Both the position numbers and the translations under genes were made by a program. DNA of 64,000 nt from Shewanella holmiensis (GTDB taxonomy: Bacteria > Pseudomonadota > Gammaproteobacteria > Enterobacterales > Shewanellaceae), in the NCBI RefSeq assembly GCF_025370255.1, contig NZ_JAMTCD010000018.1, positions 1-64,000 on the forward strand, given 5' to 3'. Position 1 is the first letter of the stretch. Every line of letters begins with the position of its first letter. Positions 53,575 through 64,000 of this stretch are shown piece by piece. Below the pieces are notes generated by a model. The model saw only the letters and a list, made by a program, of their open reading frames with translations, ran no database searches and was not told the origin of the DNA.

Positions 53575-55206
53575 TTATTTTAAGCCTTTTTTCTCAAGTC
53601 CGGCATAAATAATCTTCTGCTGGGTAATAGCAACTAAGTTACCGACTAACCAGTAAAGTACTAGACCTGCAGGGAACCATAGGAAGAACACGGTAAAGAT
53701 AACCGGCATCCACTGCATCATTTTCACTTGCATTGGGTCCATGGTTGGTGCCATTGGTTGCATTTTCTGCATTAACCACATAGACACACCCATCAATAAT
53801 GGTAATACGTAGTATGGATCTTGCACTGATAAGTCGTTAATCCATAGCATGAATGGCGCATGACGCAATTCATAGCTTTCTAGTAATACCCAGTATAATG
53901 CGATGAAGATAGGCATTTGTAACAAGATAGGTAAGCAGCCACCCATAGGGTTCACTTTCTCTTTCTTGTACAGTTCCATCATGGCTTGACCCATTTTCTG
54001 ACGGTCATCACCAAAACGCTCTTTCATGTCAGCTAATTTAGGCTGCAAGTTACGCATTTTAGCCATAGAGGTGTACTGCGCTTTAGTTAGCGGGTACAGC
54101 AGTCCACGTACTGTTAGGGTAATTAGAATAATCGCCACACCCCAGTTACCCACAAAGGATTGATAGAACATCAATAACCAGTGAATAGGGATGGCTAACC
54201 ACCAAAGAAAACCGTAATCAACTACTAAGTTTAGTGACTCAGAGATAGCGGTTAAGGCTTCTTGATCTTTAGGACCTACATAAAATTGAGCAGAAAGCGT
54301 TTGTTCAGCACCCGGAGCTATATCATAAATAGCACCACGGAAACCGATATTAGCTAAACCACCAGCACTTAAACTAGAGAAAATGGTGTTTTGATCATTC
54401 GCTGGCGGCACCCAAGCTGAAACAAAGTAGTGCTGTAGCATTGCTGCCCAACCACCTAATGTTTTCTTGTCTAGGTTTTTGTCAGCCATATCTTCAAAGC
54501 TGTACTTTTCATAACGAGTATCAGCGGTTGAAAACGCTGCACCACGGTATGTTGGCATCATCATGCTGCTTTCGCTTTCTTTAATACTATGCTTGATTTG
54601 GCCATACATTTGTACTTGCAGTGATTCTGCTGATGTATTGTTAATGCGATAATCAACATCAACATTGAACTTACCGCGATGAAGGATAAACACCTTGTTA
54701 TATGTCACACCATTGTCAGCAACAAATGATAATGGTACTTCAACAGTGTCTTGGCCATCTGCTAGAGTATATTGCTGTGATTGGCTTGAATAATGCGCAC
54801 GACCTTTAGCACTGCTATCGATACCGTTGCGACCGATTAAACCACTTTGGGCGATATAATAAATATCATTTGTTTGCTCAAGCAGCACAAATGATTCTTC
54901 TTCATCGATTTTGACTTTATGTCCAACCAATGCAGAGTAAACAATATCACCACCGACAGGATCGATTTTTAATACTAATTGGTCTGTGGTAACAGTAATG
55001 AGTTCTTTTGATGCGGTTACAGCTTCAGGAAGAGAAGCATCAGCATCAGCATCAGGTACATCAGATAGTTGCGCATTCGTTGAAGCGGCAACTGATGAGG
55101 TTTGAGTAGCAACCGGTTGTGGTGCTTTATCTGTTTGCCATTGTTGCCACATTAAAAAGCTGACAAACAGCAGACCGATTAGCAATATATTGCGTTGAGA
55201 TTCCAT
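53575..55206 (-). CDS. yidC: membrane protein insertase YidC
   Basis: 543 residues. N-terminal membrane helix (about 6-20), large periplasmic beta-domain (about 60-330), then five helices of the insertase core with the conserved cytoplasmic loop around 400-420 ([12 protein letters not shown]). It inserts inner-membrane proteins alone or with SecYEG, including AtpE, which is encoded nearby. It starts three bases after yidD. Confidence 0.97.
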   Translation of the reverse strand: MESQRNILLIGLLFVSFLMWQQWQTDKAPQPVATQTSSVAASTNAQLSDVPDADADASLPEAVTASKELITVTTDQLVLKIDPVGGDIVYSALVGHKVKIDEEESFVLLEQTNDIYYIAQSGLIGRNGIDSSAKGRAHYSSQSQQYTLADGQDTVEVPLSFVADNGVTYNKVFILHRGKFNVDVDYRINNTSAESLQVQMYGQIKHSIKESESSMMMPTYRGAAFSTADTRYEKYSFEDMADKNLDKKTLGGWAAMLQHYFVSAWVPPANDQNTIFSSLSAGGLANIGFRGAIYDIAPGAEQTLSAQFYVGPKDQEALTAISESLNLVVDYGFLWWLAIPIHWLLMFYQSFVGNWGVAIILITLTVRGLLYPLTKAQYTSMAKMRNLQPKLADMKERFGDDRQKMGQAMMELYKKEKVNPMGGCLPILLQMPIFIALYWVLLESYELRHAPFMLWINDLSVQDPYYVLPLLMGVSMWLMQKMQPMAPTMDPMQVKMMQWMPVIFTVFFLWFPAGLVLYWLVGNLVAITQQKIIYAGLEKKGLK

Positions 55207-55209
55207 AGC

Positions 55210-55464
55210 CTATTTATTACACCTGTCATTTTTGGGTGGGACGGGATCACTTCCGCCGGGATGTAAAGGGTGACATTTTAATATGCGTTTGATTGCAAAC
55301 CAACTACCTTTTGCCGTTCCATGTATTTTTATTGCATCAATAGCATAATGTGAACATGTTGGATTGAATCGACAACGCGGTCCAATCATAGGGCTAATAA
55401 TGAGTTGATAGCCACGAATTAACGTGGTTGCTAGCCATTGTAGCGGCGACTGAGTTTGCGCCAT
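55210..55464 (-). CDS. yidD: membrane protein insertion efficiency factor
   Basis: 84 residues, an amphipathic helix then the family motif [16 protein letters not shown] (about 30-45) and [13 protein letters not shown]. It overlaps the 3' end of rnpA by 34 bases in a different frame, as is common in this operon. Confidence 0.94.
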   Translation of the reverse strand: MAQTQSPLQWLATTLIRGYQLIISPMIGPRCRFNPTCSHYAIDAIKIHGTAKGSWFAIKRILKCHPLHPGGSDPVPPKNDRCNK

Positions 55465-55787
55465 AGCTTTTCTATTAATTTGTGTAGTTCTGCATTTTCC
55501 ATTTCCATCACGCCATTTCTGACTAATACCACGATATCTATGTTGGGAATGTCGTGTTGATGTAAACGAAAACTGTCCCTTATCACACGTTTGATTCGGT
55601 TGCGTTGATTAGCACGTTTAACAAAACGTTTTGCAACAGTTAAACCAATACGAGGATGTTGCTCTGAATTCGGAACGGCGAGCAGGGTTATTTCAGCAGA
55701 GGATGCTTTGATTGGATTGGAGAATACAGATTTAAATTGCGCGGGAGTTAAGAGTCTTAACTCCCGCGTAAAGGTATAGCTAGTCAC
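55431..55787 (-). CDS. rnpA: ribonuclease P protein component
   Basis: 118 residues. The RNR motif ([18 protein letters not shown], about 53-70) binds the P RNA. It starts at GTG 55787 with only a weak ribosome site. A 29-base near-perfect palindrome lies inside its first codons (55740-55768). It is second in the rpmH-rnpA-yidD-yidC operon. Confidence 0.95.
   Translation of the reverse strand: MTSYTFTRELRLLTPAQFKSVFSNPIKASSAEITLLAVPNSEQHPRIGLTVAKRFVKRANQRNRIKRVIRDSFRLHQHDIPNIDIVVLVRNGVMEMENAELHKLIEKLWRKLSRRYNG
55740..55768 (-). repeat. 29-base palindrome inside the start of rnpA
   Basis: CGCGGGAGTTAAGA and TCTTAACTCCCGCG are 14-bp inverted arms around a single central base. In the mRNA it would form a very stable hairpin over codons about 7-16, twenty bases after the GTG start. 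Confidence 0.75.
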
Positions 55788-55802
55788 CTAGTTATCTACT
55801 TA

Positions 55803-55940
55803 TTAAGCAGATAAACGAGCGCGACCTTTCGCACGACGACGTGCAAGCACCTTACGGCCGCCTGCAGTGGCCATACGAGCGCGGAAGCCGTGAGAACGCT
55901 TGCGCTTCAGGTTGCTAGGTTGAAAAGTACGTTTACTCAT
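55803..55940 (-). CDS. rpmH: 50S ribosomal protein L34
   Basis: 45 residues, highly basic: [20 protein letters not shown] at the start and GRARLSA at the end, the standard bacterial L34. It is the first gene of the leftward operon, diverging from dnaA as in E. coli. Confidence 0.97.
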   Translation of the reverse strand: MSKRTFQPSNLKRKRSHGFRARMATAGGRKVLARRRAKGRARLSA

Positions 55941-56113
55941 GATGGCAATCCGTCTTTGTTAGTGAATTTGCCTTAGCTCCAACATTAGAGGTAAGGGTAA
56001 AAAAGAGGCCGAATTGTAATCACTTTAACCCTCAGCGTCAACAGCCAAAATGGTTATATGATAAATTTCTGCCAATATTTCTTTGCTGAATTTAGCTAAA
56101 AAGCACCATAGAG

Positions 56114-56380
56114 TGTGGATAACTCTGTGTACCAACACAATATCTAGTGGTTTTAAAACAATGAAAACAGATCAAAGGTCGCGCATTATAGATCAATCCG
56201 GATCGGTTAATAAAGCGGGATTTGCATCATTTTTACAGAAATTAGATCGAGTTTGATCTTTAATGATCGAAGATATCCACATACAATGATCGCGTTGGGG
56301 ATAAATATTAGATTAACGATAGCGATCCTTGTGATCTCGCTATAGAATACATCTCCTTTTGTTAAGCTATTTTGGGGAAG
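56114..56380 (+). promoter_or_regulatory. dnaA control region: DnaA boxes, GATC cluster
   Basis: A perfect DnaA box lies at 56114-56122 (minus strand) and a one-mismatch box ATATCCACA at 56273-56281, with nine GATC sites between 56170 and 56337. ATAGCGA/TCGCTAT (56319-56343) is a 7-bp inverted repeat just before the start. GGGGAAG at 56374-56380 is the dnaA ribosome site. Autoregulation and SeqA sequestration are the expected controls. Confidence 0.7.
56185..56213 (-). promoter_or_regulatory. promoter of rpmH
   Basis: Minus-strand TTATTA, 17-base spacer, TATAAT (complement 56185-56190) followed by a GCGC discriminator like that of rRNA promoters. It is about 245 bases upstream of rpmH. Confidence 0.55.
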
Positions 56381-56386
56381 ATATAA

Positions 56387-57775
56387 GTGGCGGTTTCACT
56401 TTGGCAACAATGTATCGGTAGACTGCAAGACGAATTATCGGCTCAGCAGTTCAGTATGTGGATCCGTCCGTTACAAGCTGAAATGGATGGTGATACGTTA
56501 GTCCTTTACGCTCCAAACCGATTTGTATTGGATTGGGTACGTGATAAATACATCAATATCATTAATCAATTCTTTACTGAGCAAATGGGCAGTAATGCAC
56601 CTAAGTTGCGTTTTGATATTGGTAGTCGTCCTTCTGCCCGTCAAACACCTGTTGTGTCTGCACCTGTTTATGCTAAACCCAGTGGTCAACAGACTAAGGC
56701 TCGTGTGGGGACTAGCTTTAATACCCAGGCTGAACCGATAGCAAATGCTAATCATCGTAGTAATATCAACCCAACGTATCAGTTTGATAACTTTGTAGAA
56801 GGTAAATCAAACCAGTTAGGTAAAGCTGCGGCGTTGCAAGTTTCTGAAAACCCTGGTGGCGCTTATAATCCGTTGTTTTTATACGGTGGGACCGGTTTAG
56901 GTAAAACCCACCTTTTACATGCAGTGGGTAATGGCATTATTAAAAATAATCCCAATGCAAAAGTGGTTTATATGCATTCTGAGCGTTTTGTTCAGGATAT
57001 GGTTAAAGCGCTGCAAAACAATGCTATCGAAGAATTTAAACGCTATTACCGTAGTGTTGACGCATTGTTTATCGATGATATTCAGTTTTTTGCCAATAAA
57101 GATCGCTCTCAAGAAGAATTTTTCCATACCTTTAATGCATTATTAGAAGGTAATCATCAGATCATCTTAACCTCAGACCGTTATCCAAAAGAGATCGACG
57201 GCGTGGAAGATCGCTTAAAATCACGTTTCGGTTGGGGATTAACAGTGGCGATTGAGCCACCAGAATTAGAAACCCGTGTGGCTATTTTGATGCGTAAAGC
57301 GCAAGAAAGCGGCATTAACCTTCCTGATGAAGTGGCATTCTTTATTGCTAAGCGTTTGCGCTCGAACGTGCGTGAATTAGAAGGCGCGTTAAACCGCGTT
57401 ATTGCCAATGCTAACTTTACTGGTAGACCAATTACCATTGATTTTGTTCGAGAAGCCTTACGTGATCTCTTGGCACTTCAAGAAAAATTAGTCACTATAG
57501 ACAATATTCAGAAAACCGTTGCTGAATATTACAAAATAAAAATGGCAGATATGCTGTCTAAACGTCGCTCGCGCAGTGTGGCAAGACCTAGACAAGTGGC
57601 GATGGCGTTATCTAAAGAACTAACCAACCAAAGCTTACCTGAAATTGGTGATGCATTTGGTGGTCGTGACCATACAACTGTGCTTCATGCCTGTCGTAAG
57701 ATTGCGCAGTTGCGTGAAGAAAGTCATGATATTAAAGAAGATTATGCTAACTTAATTAGAACGCTCTCTTCTTAA
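56387..57775 (+). CDS. dnaA: chromosomal replication initiator DnaA
   Basis: 462 residues from GTG 56387. Domain I 1-85 (DnaB/DiaA contacts), a variable Gln/Asn-rich linker about 90-130, AAA+ domain with Walker [10 protein letters not shown] (about 169-177) and Walker B ALFIDDIQ, and the C-terminal domain IV helix-turn-helix ([14 protein letters not shown] and [11 protein letters not shown]) that reads DnaA boxes. Confidence 0.98.
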   Translation: MAVSLWQQCIGRLQDELSAQQFSMWIRPLQAEMDGDTLVLYAPNRFVLDWVRDKYINIINQFFTEQMGSNAPKLRFDIGSRPSARQTPVVSAPVYAKPSGQQTKARVGTSFNTQAEPIANANHRSNINPTYQFDNFVEGKSNQLGKAAALQVSENPGGAYNPLFLYGGTGLGKTHLLHAVGNGIIKNNPNAKVVYMHSERFVQDMVKALQNNAIEEFKRYYRSVDALFIDDIQFFANKDRSQEEFFHTFNALLEGNHQIILTSDRYPKEIDGVEDRLKSRFGWGLTVAIEPPELETRVAILMRKAQESGINLPDEVAFFIAKRLRSNVRELEGALNRVIANANFTGRPITIDFVREALRDLLALQEKLVTIDNIQKTVAEYYKIKMADMLSKRRSRSVARPRQVAMALSKELTNQSLPEIGDAFGGRDHTTVLHACRKIAQLREESHDIKEDYANLIRTLSS

Positions 57776-57794
57776 TTCAGGGAATACTGACACA

Positions 57795-58895
57795 ATGAAA
57801 TTTTCAATTGATAGGGATGCACTGCTAAAGCCATTGCAATTGGTTTGTGGTGCCGTGGAACGTAGGCACAACTTACCCATTCTTGCCAATTTACTTGTAG
57901 AAGTTAGTGAAGACTCACTTAAGCTAACAGGTACAGATTTAGAAGTGGAACTTGTTGGTCAAGCTGCTATTCATGGTGACGTTATCACCGGGCGGACTAC
58001 CGTTCCTGCTAAAAAACTATTAGATATCGTAAAGTCATTGCCGGATTCTTCTGAACTGCATATCGAACAACAGGATAATAAATGGTTACTGCTTTCTGGT
58101 CGTAGCCGTTTTTCATTGGCAACTTTGCCTGCTGAAGATTATCCGAATGTTGAAGCGTTTCAAGCTGATATTGAATTTAGCTTAAAGCAGGGCGTATTGA
58201 AATCGATCATCGATTCCACTCAATTTTCGATGGCCAACCAAGATGTGCGTTACTACCTGAATGGCTTGCTATTTGAAACTGAGGGTAATGTTTTACGCTC
58301 GATTGCTACAGATGGTCACCGTCTAGCATTAAGTCATCGTAAGGTTGAACAAACATTGCCTGAAAAACAGGTAATTGTACCGCGTAAAGGTGTGGTTGAA
58401 ATGTCGCGCCTATTAGACAGTGAAGATCAAGATATCACTATCAGCATAGGTGATAATGCCATTCGTGCTGTGACAGCCAATGCCGTGTTCACCAGTAAGT
58501 TAGTTGATGGACGTTTTCCTGATTATCGCCGTGTATTACCAAAAGGTGGCAATAAAATTGTTATTGCTAGCCGTAACCAATTGAAACAGGCTTTAACTCG
58601 AGCCTCGATCCTTTCGAACGAAAAATTCCGTGGAGTGCGAATTCAGCTTGAACCGGGTTTATTAAAAATTACCGCAAATAACCCAGAACAAGAAGAAGCT
58701 GAAGAAATTATTGATGTTGATTACGACTCAGATAATTTAGAAATTGGTTTCAACGTGAGTTATTTGTTGGATGTCTTAAATAACCTCGCCAGTGATGAAG
58801 TACGTATTACTTTAATAGACGGTAATTCAAGTGCGTTAATTGAAAATCATTTAGAAGAAGACTCTATGTATGTTGTGATGCCTATGCGTCTTTAA
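57795..58895 (+). CDS. dnaN: DNA polymerase III beta sliding clamp
   Basis: 366 residues forming three topologically equal clamp domains; the N-terminal MKFSIDRDALLKPLQ and C-terminal YVVMPMRL are typical. It follows dnaA by 19 bases. Confidence 0.98.
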   Translation: MKFSIDRDALLKPLQLVCGAVERRHNLPILANLLVEVSEDSLKLTGTDLEVELVGQAAIHGDVITGRTTVPAKKLLDIVKSLPDSSELHIEQQDNKWLLLSGRSRFSLATLPAEDYPNVEAFQADIEFSLKQGVLKSIIDSTQFSMANQDVRYYLNGLLFETEGNVLRSIATDGHRLALSHRKVEQTLPEKQVIVPRKGVVEMSRLLDSEDQDITISIGDNAIRAVTANAVFTSKLVDGRFPDYRRVLPKGGNKIVIASRNQLKQALTRASILSNEKFRGVRIQLEPGLLKITANNPEQEEAEEIIDVDYDSDNLEIGFNVSYLLDVLNNLASDEVRITLIDGNSSALIENHLEEDSMYVVMPMRL

Positions 58896-58925
58896 GCGCA
58901 TTGTGGTAGTCTAACTCATATCATT

Positions 58926-58950
58926 AACAAGGTGCTTAAGGCACCTTGTT
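58926..58950 (+). terminator. terminator or attenuator after dnaN
   Basis: AACAAGGTGC, loop TTAAG, GCACCTTGTT, then TTGTCTTTT, 30 bases after the dnaN stop. It may partly separate dnaAN from recF-gyrB. Confidence 0.65.
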
Positions 58951-58990
58951 TTGTCTTTTATTCTAGCCATTTATTTATCTACAGGTCTGC

Positions 58991-60073
58991 ATGAGTCTTA
59001 GCCGTTTAACCATTAGTTCATTTCGTAATATTTTGTCTGCTAACCTTAGTACTGGCAGTGGATTGAACTTGATTTATGGTCAAAATGGCAGTGGCAAAAC
59101 CAGTATTTTAGAAGCGATTTTCTTTTTGGGAATGGGGCGTTCATTTCGCAGTCATTTGTCGCAACGCGTAATTAATACCGATGCTGATAATTTAATGTTA
59201 TTTGCTCAACTTGAAGATGATGAATCACAAACCAAAATTGGTTTACGACGCCATCGCAGTGGTGAGATTGAAGTTAAAATAAATGGTGACAAAGTCAAAA
59301 AACTTTCGGTATTAGCTGAAACCTTACCTATACAGGTCATCACCCCCGAAAGCTTTTCATTATTGTTTGAAGGTCCTAAAGCCAGGCGACAATTTATTGA
59401 TTGGGGCGCATTTCATTCTGACCCACAATTTTATCAAGCTTGGGTCAATACTCGGCGCATTTTAAAGCAAAGAAATCAACTCCTTAGAAATCAAGCAAGC
59501 TATTCGCAAATACAGTTTTGGGATAAGGAATTGGTGCGGTATGCTGAACAGGTCACTGATATACGAAATCACTATGTAGACTCGTTAAATGCGCTACTAA
59601 AGAGTATAATAAGTGAGTTTTTACCTCAGGTTAATATCAATGTTTCTTTTACCCGAGGATGGGATAGTAAAACGGACTTTTCGCAGTTACTTGAAAACCA
59701 ATATCCTAGAGATTTAGCCACCGGACATACCTTAAGCGGCCCGCATAAAGCGGATTTACGGTTAAGGGTAGGTACTTTACCTGCGCAGGACGCGTTATCC
59801 CGGGGGCAATTAAAATTATTAGTCTGTGCACTGCGTATTGCACAGGGAAAGTTGCTCAAACAACAGCTAAATAAAAACAGTATTTATTTGGTAGACGATT
59901 TACCGTCAGAGTTGGATGCACAGCATAGGCAACTATTGTTGAAACAATTAACAGAAACCGGCGCACAAATTTTTGTCACCGCTATCGAGCCTTCAGCAAT
60001 AGTCGATTCGTTAACAAGCCCTCCCGACAGGATGTTTCATGTGGAACATGGGCAAGTAACGGTTATTGAATAA
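58991..60073 (+). CDS. recF: DNA replication and repair protein RecF
   Basis: 360 residues, SMC-like ATPase: Walker [10 protein letters not shown] (about 32-40), the signature in [14 protein letters not shown] and Walker [13 protein letters not shown]. It helps load RecA at gaps through RecOR. Its C-terminal FHVEHG codons carry a parS-like palindrome. Confidence 0.96.
   Translation: MSLSRLTISSFRNILSANLSTGSGLNLIYGQNGSGKTSILEAIFFLGMGRSFRSHLSQRVINTDADNLMLFAQLEDDESQTKIGLRRHRSGEIEVKINGDKVKKLSVLAETLPIQVITPESFSLLFEGPKARRQFIDWGAFHSDPQFYQAWVNTRRILKQRNQLLRNQASYSQIQFWDKELVRYAEQVTDIRNHYVDSLNALLKSIISEFLPQVNINVSFTRGWDSKTDFSQLLENQYPRDLATGHTLSGPHKADLRLRVGTLPAQDALSRGQLKLLVCALRIAQGKLLKQQLNKNSIYLVDDLPSELDAQHRQLLLKQLTETGAQIFVTAIEPSAIVDSLTSPPDRMFHVEHGQVTVIE
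60033..60048. promoter_or_regulatory. parS: parS-like ParB-binding site in recF
   Basis: TGTTTCATGTGGAACA differs at one position from TGTTTCACGTGGAACA, within the range of known parS sites, and retains the inverted arms. It lies about 14 kb from oriC and 17-19 kb from parAB, in recF codons specifying MFHVEH. Confidence 0.75.
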
Positions 60074-62506
<2,433 letters not shown>

Positions 62507-62524
62507 TATTGACGTTAATATCAT

Positions 62525-62550
62525 AAATGGGTGCTATTTAGCACCCATTT
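62525..62550 (+). terminator. terminator after gyrB
   Basis: AAATGGGTGC, loop, GCACCCATTT followed by TTATT, 18 bases past the gyrB stop. Confidence 0.78.
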
Positions 62551-62609
62551 TTATTACAGGATGCTATGGTTATATTTGGGTTAATAGATTTACTTTGTAG
62601 GCTTATATT

Positions 62610-63671
62610 GTGGTCATAAAATTATTTAAAAAGTTGTTTAATGTTCGTGATCCTCAAGAACAAGCCAAGTTTACTGGCGTGTCTAGTGCTGAAAAAAAGC
62701 AGGCTGCTATACAAAAAAAGTCGGTTCAACCGAATACGTCACCTCGTGTTAATGGGCCCAACGATGCTGAGCAATTATCCTCTATTGATGTGTCAGCGCT
62801 ATTTTATACTTTGCTATTTCCACAACAACAGCAACAAGATGGCATTGCTAATAATCTTGAGCGCCAAGTTATGGGGCAAATTGAAACAGCATTAAGTTCG
62901 CCTAAAGAAATTGCTGAAAATGTACTGAAGCTGCCAAGTAAGATAATTGAGTTAGATAATAAACTAGCTGACGAAAATGTTGATATTAAAGATGTGCTTA
63001 AACTAATTGAGCAAGACCCGTTATTAAGCATCGAAATACTGAAGCTGTGTAATTCACCGCTGTTTAGGCGTTCAGATAAACAAGTGAGTAATCTTCAGCA
63101 AGCTTTGGTACAGTTGGGGCGAGCACAGCTAAGGCGACTTGTTACTGTTTGTCTTACCCGTGAAATGATCGATATTAAGCCCATTTACTTTCGTCGATTT
63201 GGCGCCGAGATTTGGCGACATTCAATGCAGGTAGCATTTTTGTCAGGTGAGTTAGTTGAACAAGATAGCGACAGTGCTTTTTTATTAGGGCTTTTGCATG
63301 ATGTGGGTAAGATAGCCATTTTTAAAATGTTAATTGATGCGTTTTATCAGGCCGAACCAGGGGAGCAACCAAACTCGGTGCTTTTTAGTCAGTTAATGAC
63401 GTCTAAATCGCTCACCTTAAGTGCTTTATTGGCTAAATATTGGCAGATCCCTGAGACGTTTGCTGATGACTTATCGTTACTCGCCAATGTGAATATTGCG
63501 CCTCATTCTGGCGCGGCAAAAGCGGTTTGGCGTGCCAATGTGATTAGTGAATGTTCAATGTTATTACAGGCTAATAAATTGTCGGAACAGATGTTGATTA
63601 AGTTGCTCGGACAAGTTGATATTTCTCGTGAAGCATTCGATTCGTTACATCAAAAGCTCATTGAGTTTTAA
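62610..63671 (+). CDS. HDOD domain protein
   Basis: 353 residues from GTG 62610. A basic N-terminus (VIKLFKKLFNVRDP) and a Gln-rich linker precede an HDOD domain at about 90-290 (LPSKIIELDNKL; IEILKLCNSPLF; LQQALVQLGRAQLRRLV). An HD pair is retained in LLGLLHDVGKIAI (about 227-239). HDOD proteins serve in signalling; whether this one is catalytic is unclear. The start could differ, as the ribosome site is weak. Confidence 0.85.
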   Translation: MVIKLFKKLFNVRDPQEQAKFTGVSSAEKKQAAIQKKSVQPNTSPRVNGPNDAEQLSSIDVSALFYTLLFPQQQQQDGIANNLERQVMGQIETALSSPKEIAENVLKLPSKIIELDNKLADENVDIKDVLKLIEQDPLLSIEILKLCNSPLFRRSDKQVSNLQQALVQLGRAQLRRLVTVCLTREMIDIKPIYFRRFGAEIWRHSMQVAFLSGELVEQDSDSAFLLGLLHDVGKIAIFKMLIDAFYQAEPGEQPNSVLFSQLMTSKSLTLSALLAKYWQIPETFADDLSLLANVNIAPHSGAAKAVWRANVISECSMLLQANKLSEQMLIKLLGQVDISREAFDSLHQKLIEF

Positions 63672-63716
63672 TTTTATTGGTATTTATTACATAACAAGCG
63701 CCACCATTTAACCGAC

Positions 63717-63745
63717 ATAAAAAAAGCGCCTAAGGCGCTTTTTTA
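63717..63745. terminator. bidirectional terminator between HDOD gene and glyS
   Basis: AAAAAGCGCC and GGCGCTTTTT around TAA, with A and T runs outside; it sits between convergent genes. Confidence 0.8.
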
Positions 63746-63760
63746 TTGATGAGCGAGTGG

Positions 63761-64000
63761 TTAAGACTGCAATACCGAAATATCTGCTACGTGCAGGAAT
63801 TGTTCTCGTAAACTATTAAGTAAGGCTATGCGGTTTTGTTTTAGGGCGTCATCATCAGCCATCACCATTACATCCTCAAAGAACTGATCAACGCTTTCAC
63901 GTAAATCAGCTAACAATGTCAGTGCTTGCTGGTAATTTGCGCTGGCAAATAATGGTGCTAACTCAGGTTGAAGCTGAGTTAACTTATCTGCCAAGGCTTT
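63761..64000 (-). CDS. glyS: glycyl-tRNA synthetase beta subunit, C-terminal part
   Basis: Only the last 79 or so codons are in the window; the gene runs past base 64000. The residues [20 protein letters not shown] and [20 protein letters not shown] are the conserved C-terminal anticodon-binding (DALR-like) end of GlyS. Its place after gyrB is the usual Shewanella order. Confidence 0.92.
   Translation of the reverse strand, partial: KALADKLTQLQPELAPLFASANYQQALTLLADLRESVDQFFEDVMVMADDDALKQNRIALLNSLREQFLHVADISVLQS

Overview
The window reads as the chromosomal replication-origin region of a Shewanella-like gammaproteobacterium. The basis is recognition of gene order and protein sequences, since no database search was possible. 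The order mnmG - oriC - mioC, then rpmH/rnpA/yidD/yidC/mnmE diverging from dnaA-dnaN-recF-gyrB, with parAB, rsmG, the atp operon and glmU/glmS on the other side of oriC, is the classic gammaproteobacterial origin layout. A TonB receptor beside glmS, periplasmic tetraheme cytochrome/flavoprotein respiration, an ArsJ-type arsenic operon and a split flavocytochrome c module all point to Shewanella.

Left arm (1-12.3 kb): the first 250 bases hold a tandem rRNA operon promoter (P1 and P2) firing leftward off the window edge. Next come ccoG, a small unknown protein, menB, a DUF2061 membrane protein, a cation/proton antiporter, a Pho-box-controlled pstSCAB phosphate transporter, and a lipoprotein adaptor / ABC ATPase / ABC-2 permease exporter cluster.

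Accessory stretch (12.1-27.5 kb): a leftward arsenic operon (ArsC-ArsR fusion, ACR3, a tyrosine-phosphatase-like protein, GAPDH, ArsJ, an HAD phosphatase) carries two inactivating lesions. One is a one-base frameshift in the tyrosine phosphatase. The other is an in-frame TGA in the HAD gene, just before its motif IV. After a racemase, rlmI and two proteins of unknown function comes a respiratory module. It has a TetR regulator with an unusual cysteine-rich tail, diverging from a Tat-exported flavoprotein reductase that is itself frameshifted, then a tetraheme cytochrome c and a porin. The divergent promoter carries a perfect 15-bp tandem repeat and two palindromes.

Core arm (27.5-64 kb): glmS and a DeoR-type regulator, a Fur-boxed siderophore receptor, glmU, atpIBEFHAGDC, parBA, rsmG, mnmG, oriC (consensus DnaA boxes and about 20 GATC sites in under 450 bp), mioC, a sodium:alanine symporter, a glutathione-dependent formaldehyde pathway (frmA, fghA) diverging from a LysR regulator, a DnaQ-like exonuclease, mnmE, yidC, yidD, rnpA, rpmH, dnaA, dnaN, recF (carrying a parS-like site in its last codons), gyrB, an HDOD protein and the C-terminal end of glyS. 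Most operons end in clear hairpin terminators, many of them bidirectional.

No CRISPR array, insertion sequence or tRNA was seen. The least explained items are the three broken genes in two accessory operons, the regulatory repeats of the flavoprotein module, the small membrane protein at 21057-21227, and a near-perfect palindrome inside rnpA.
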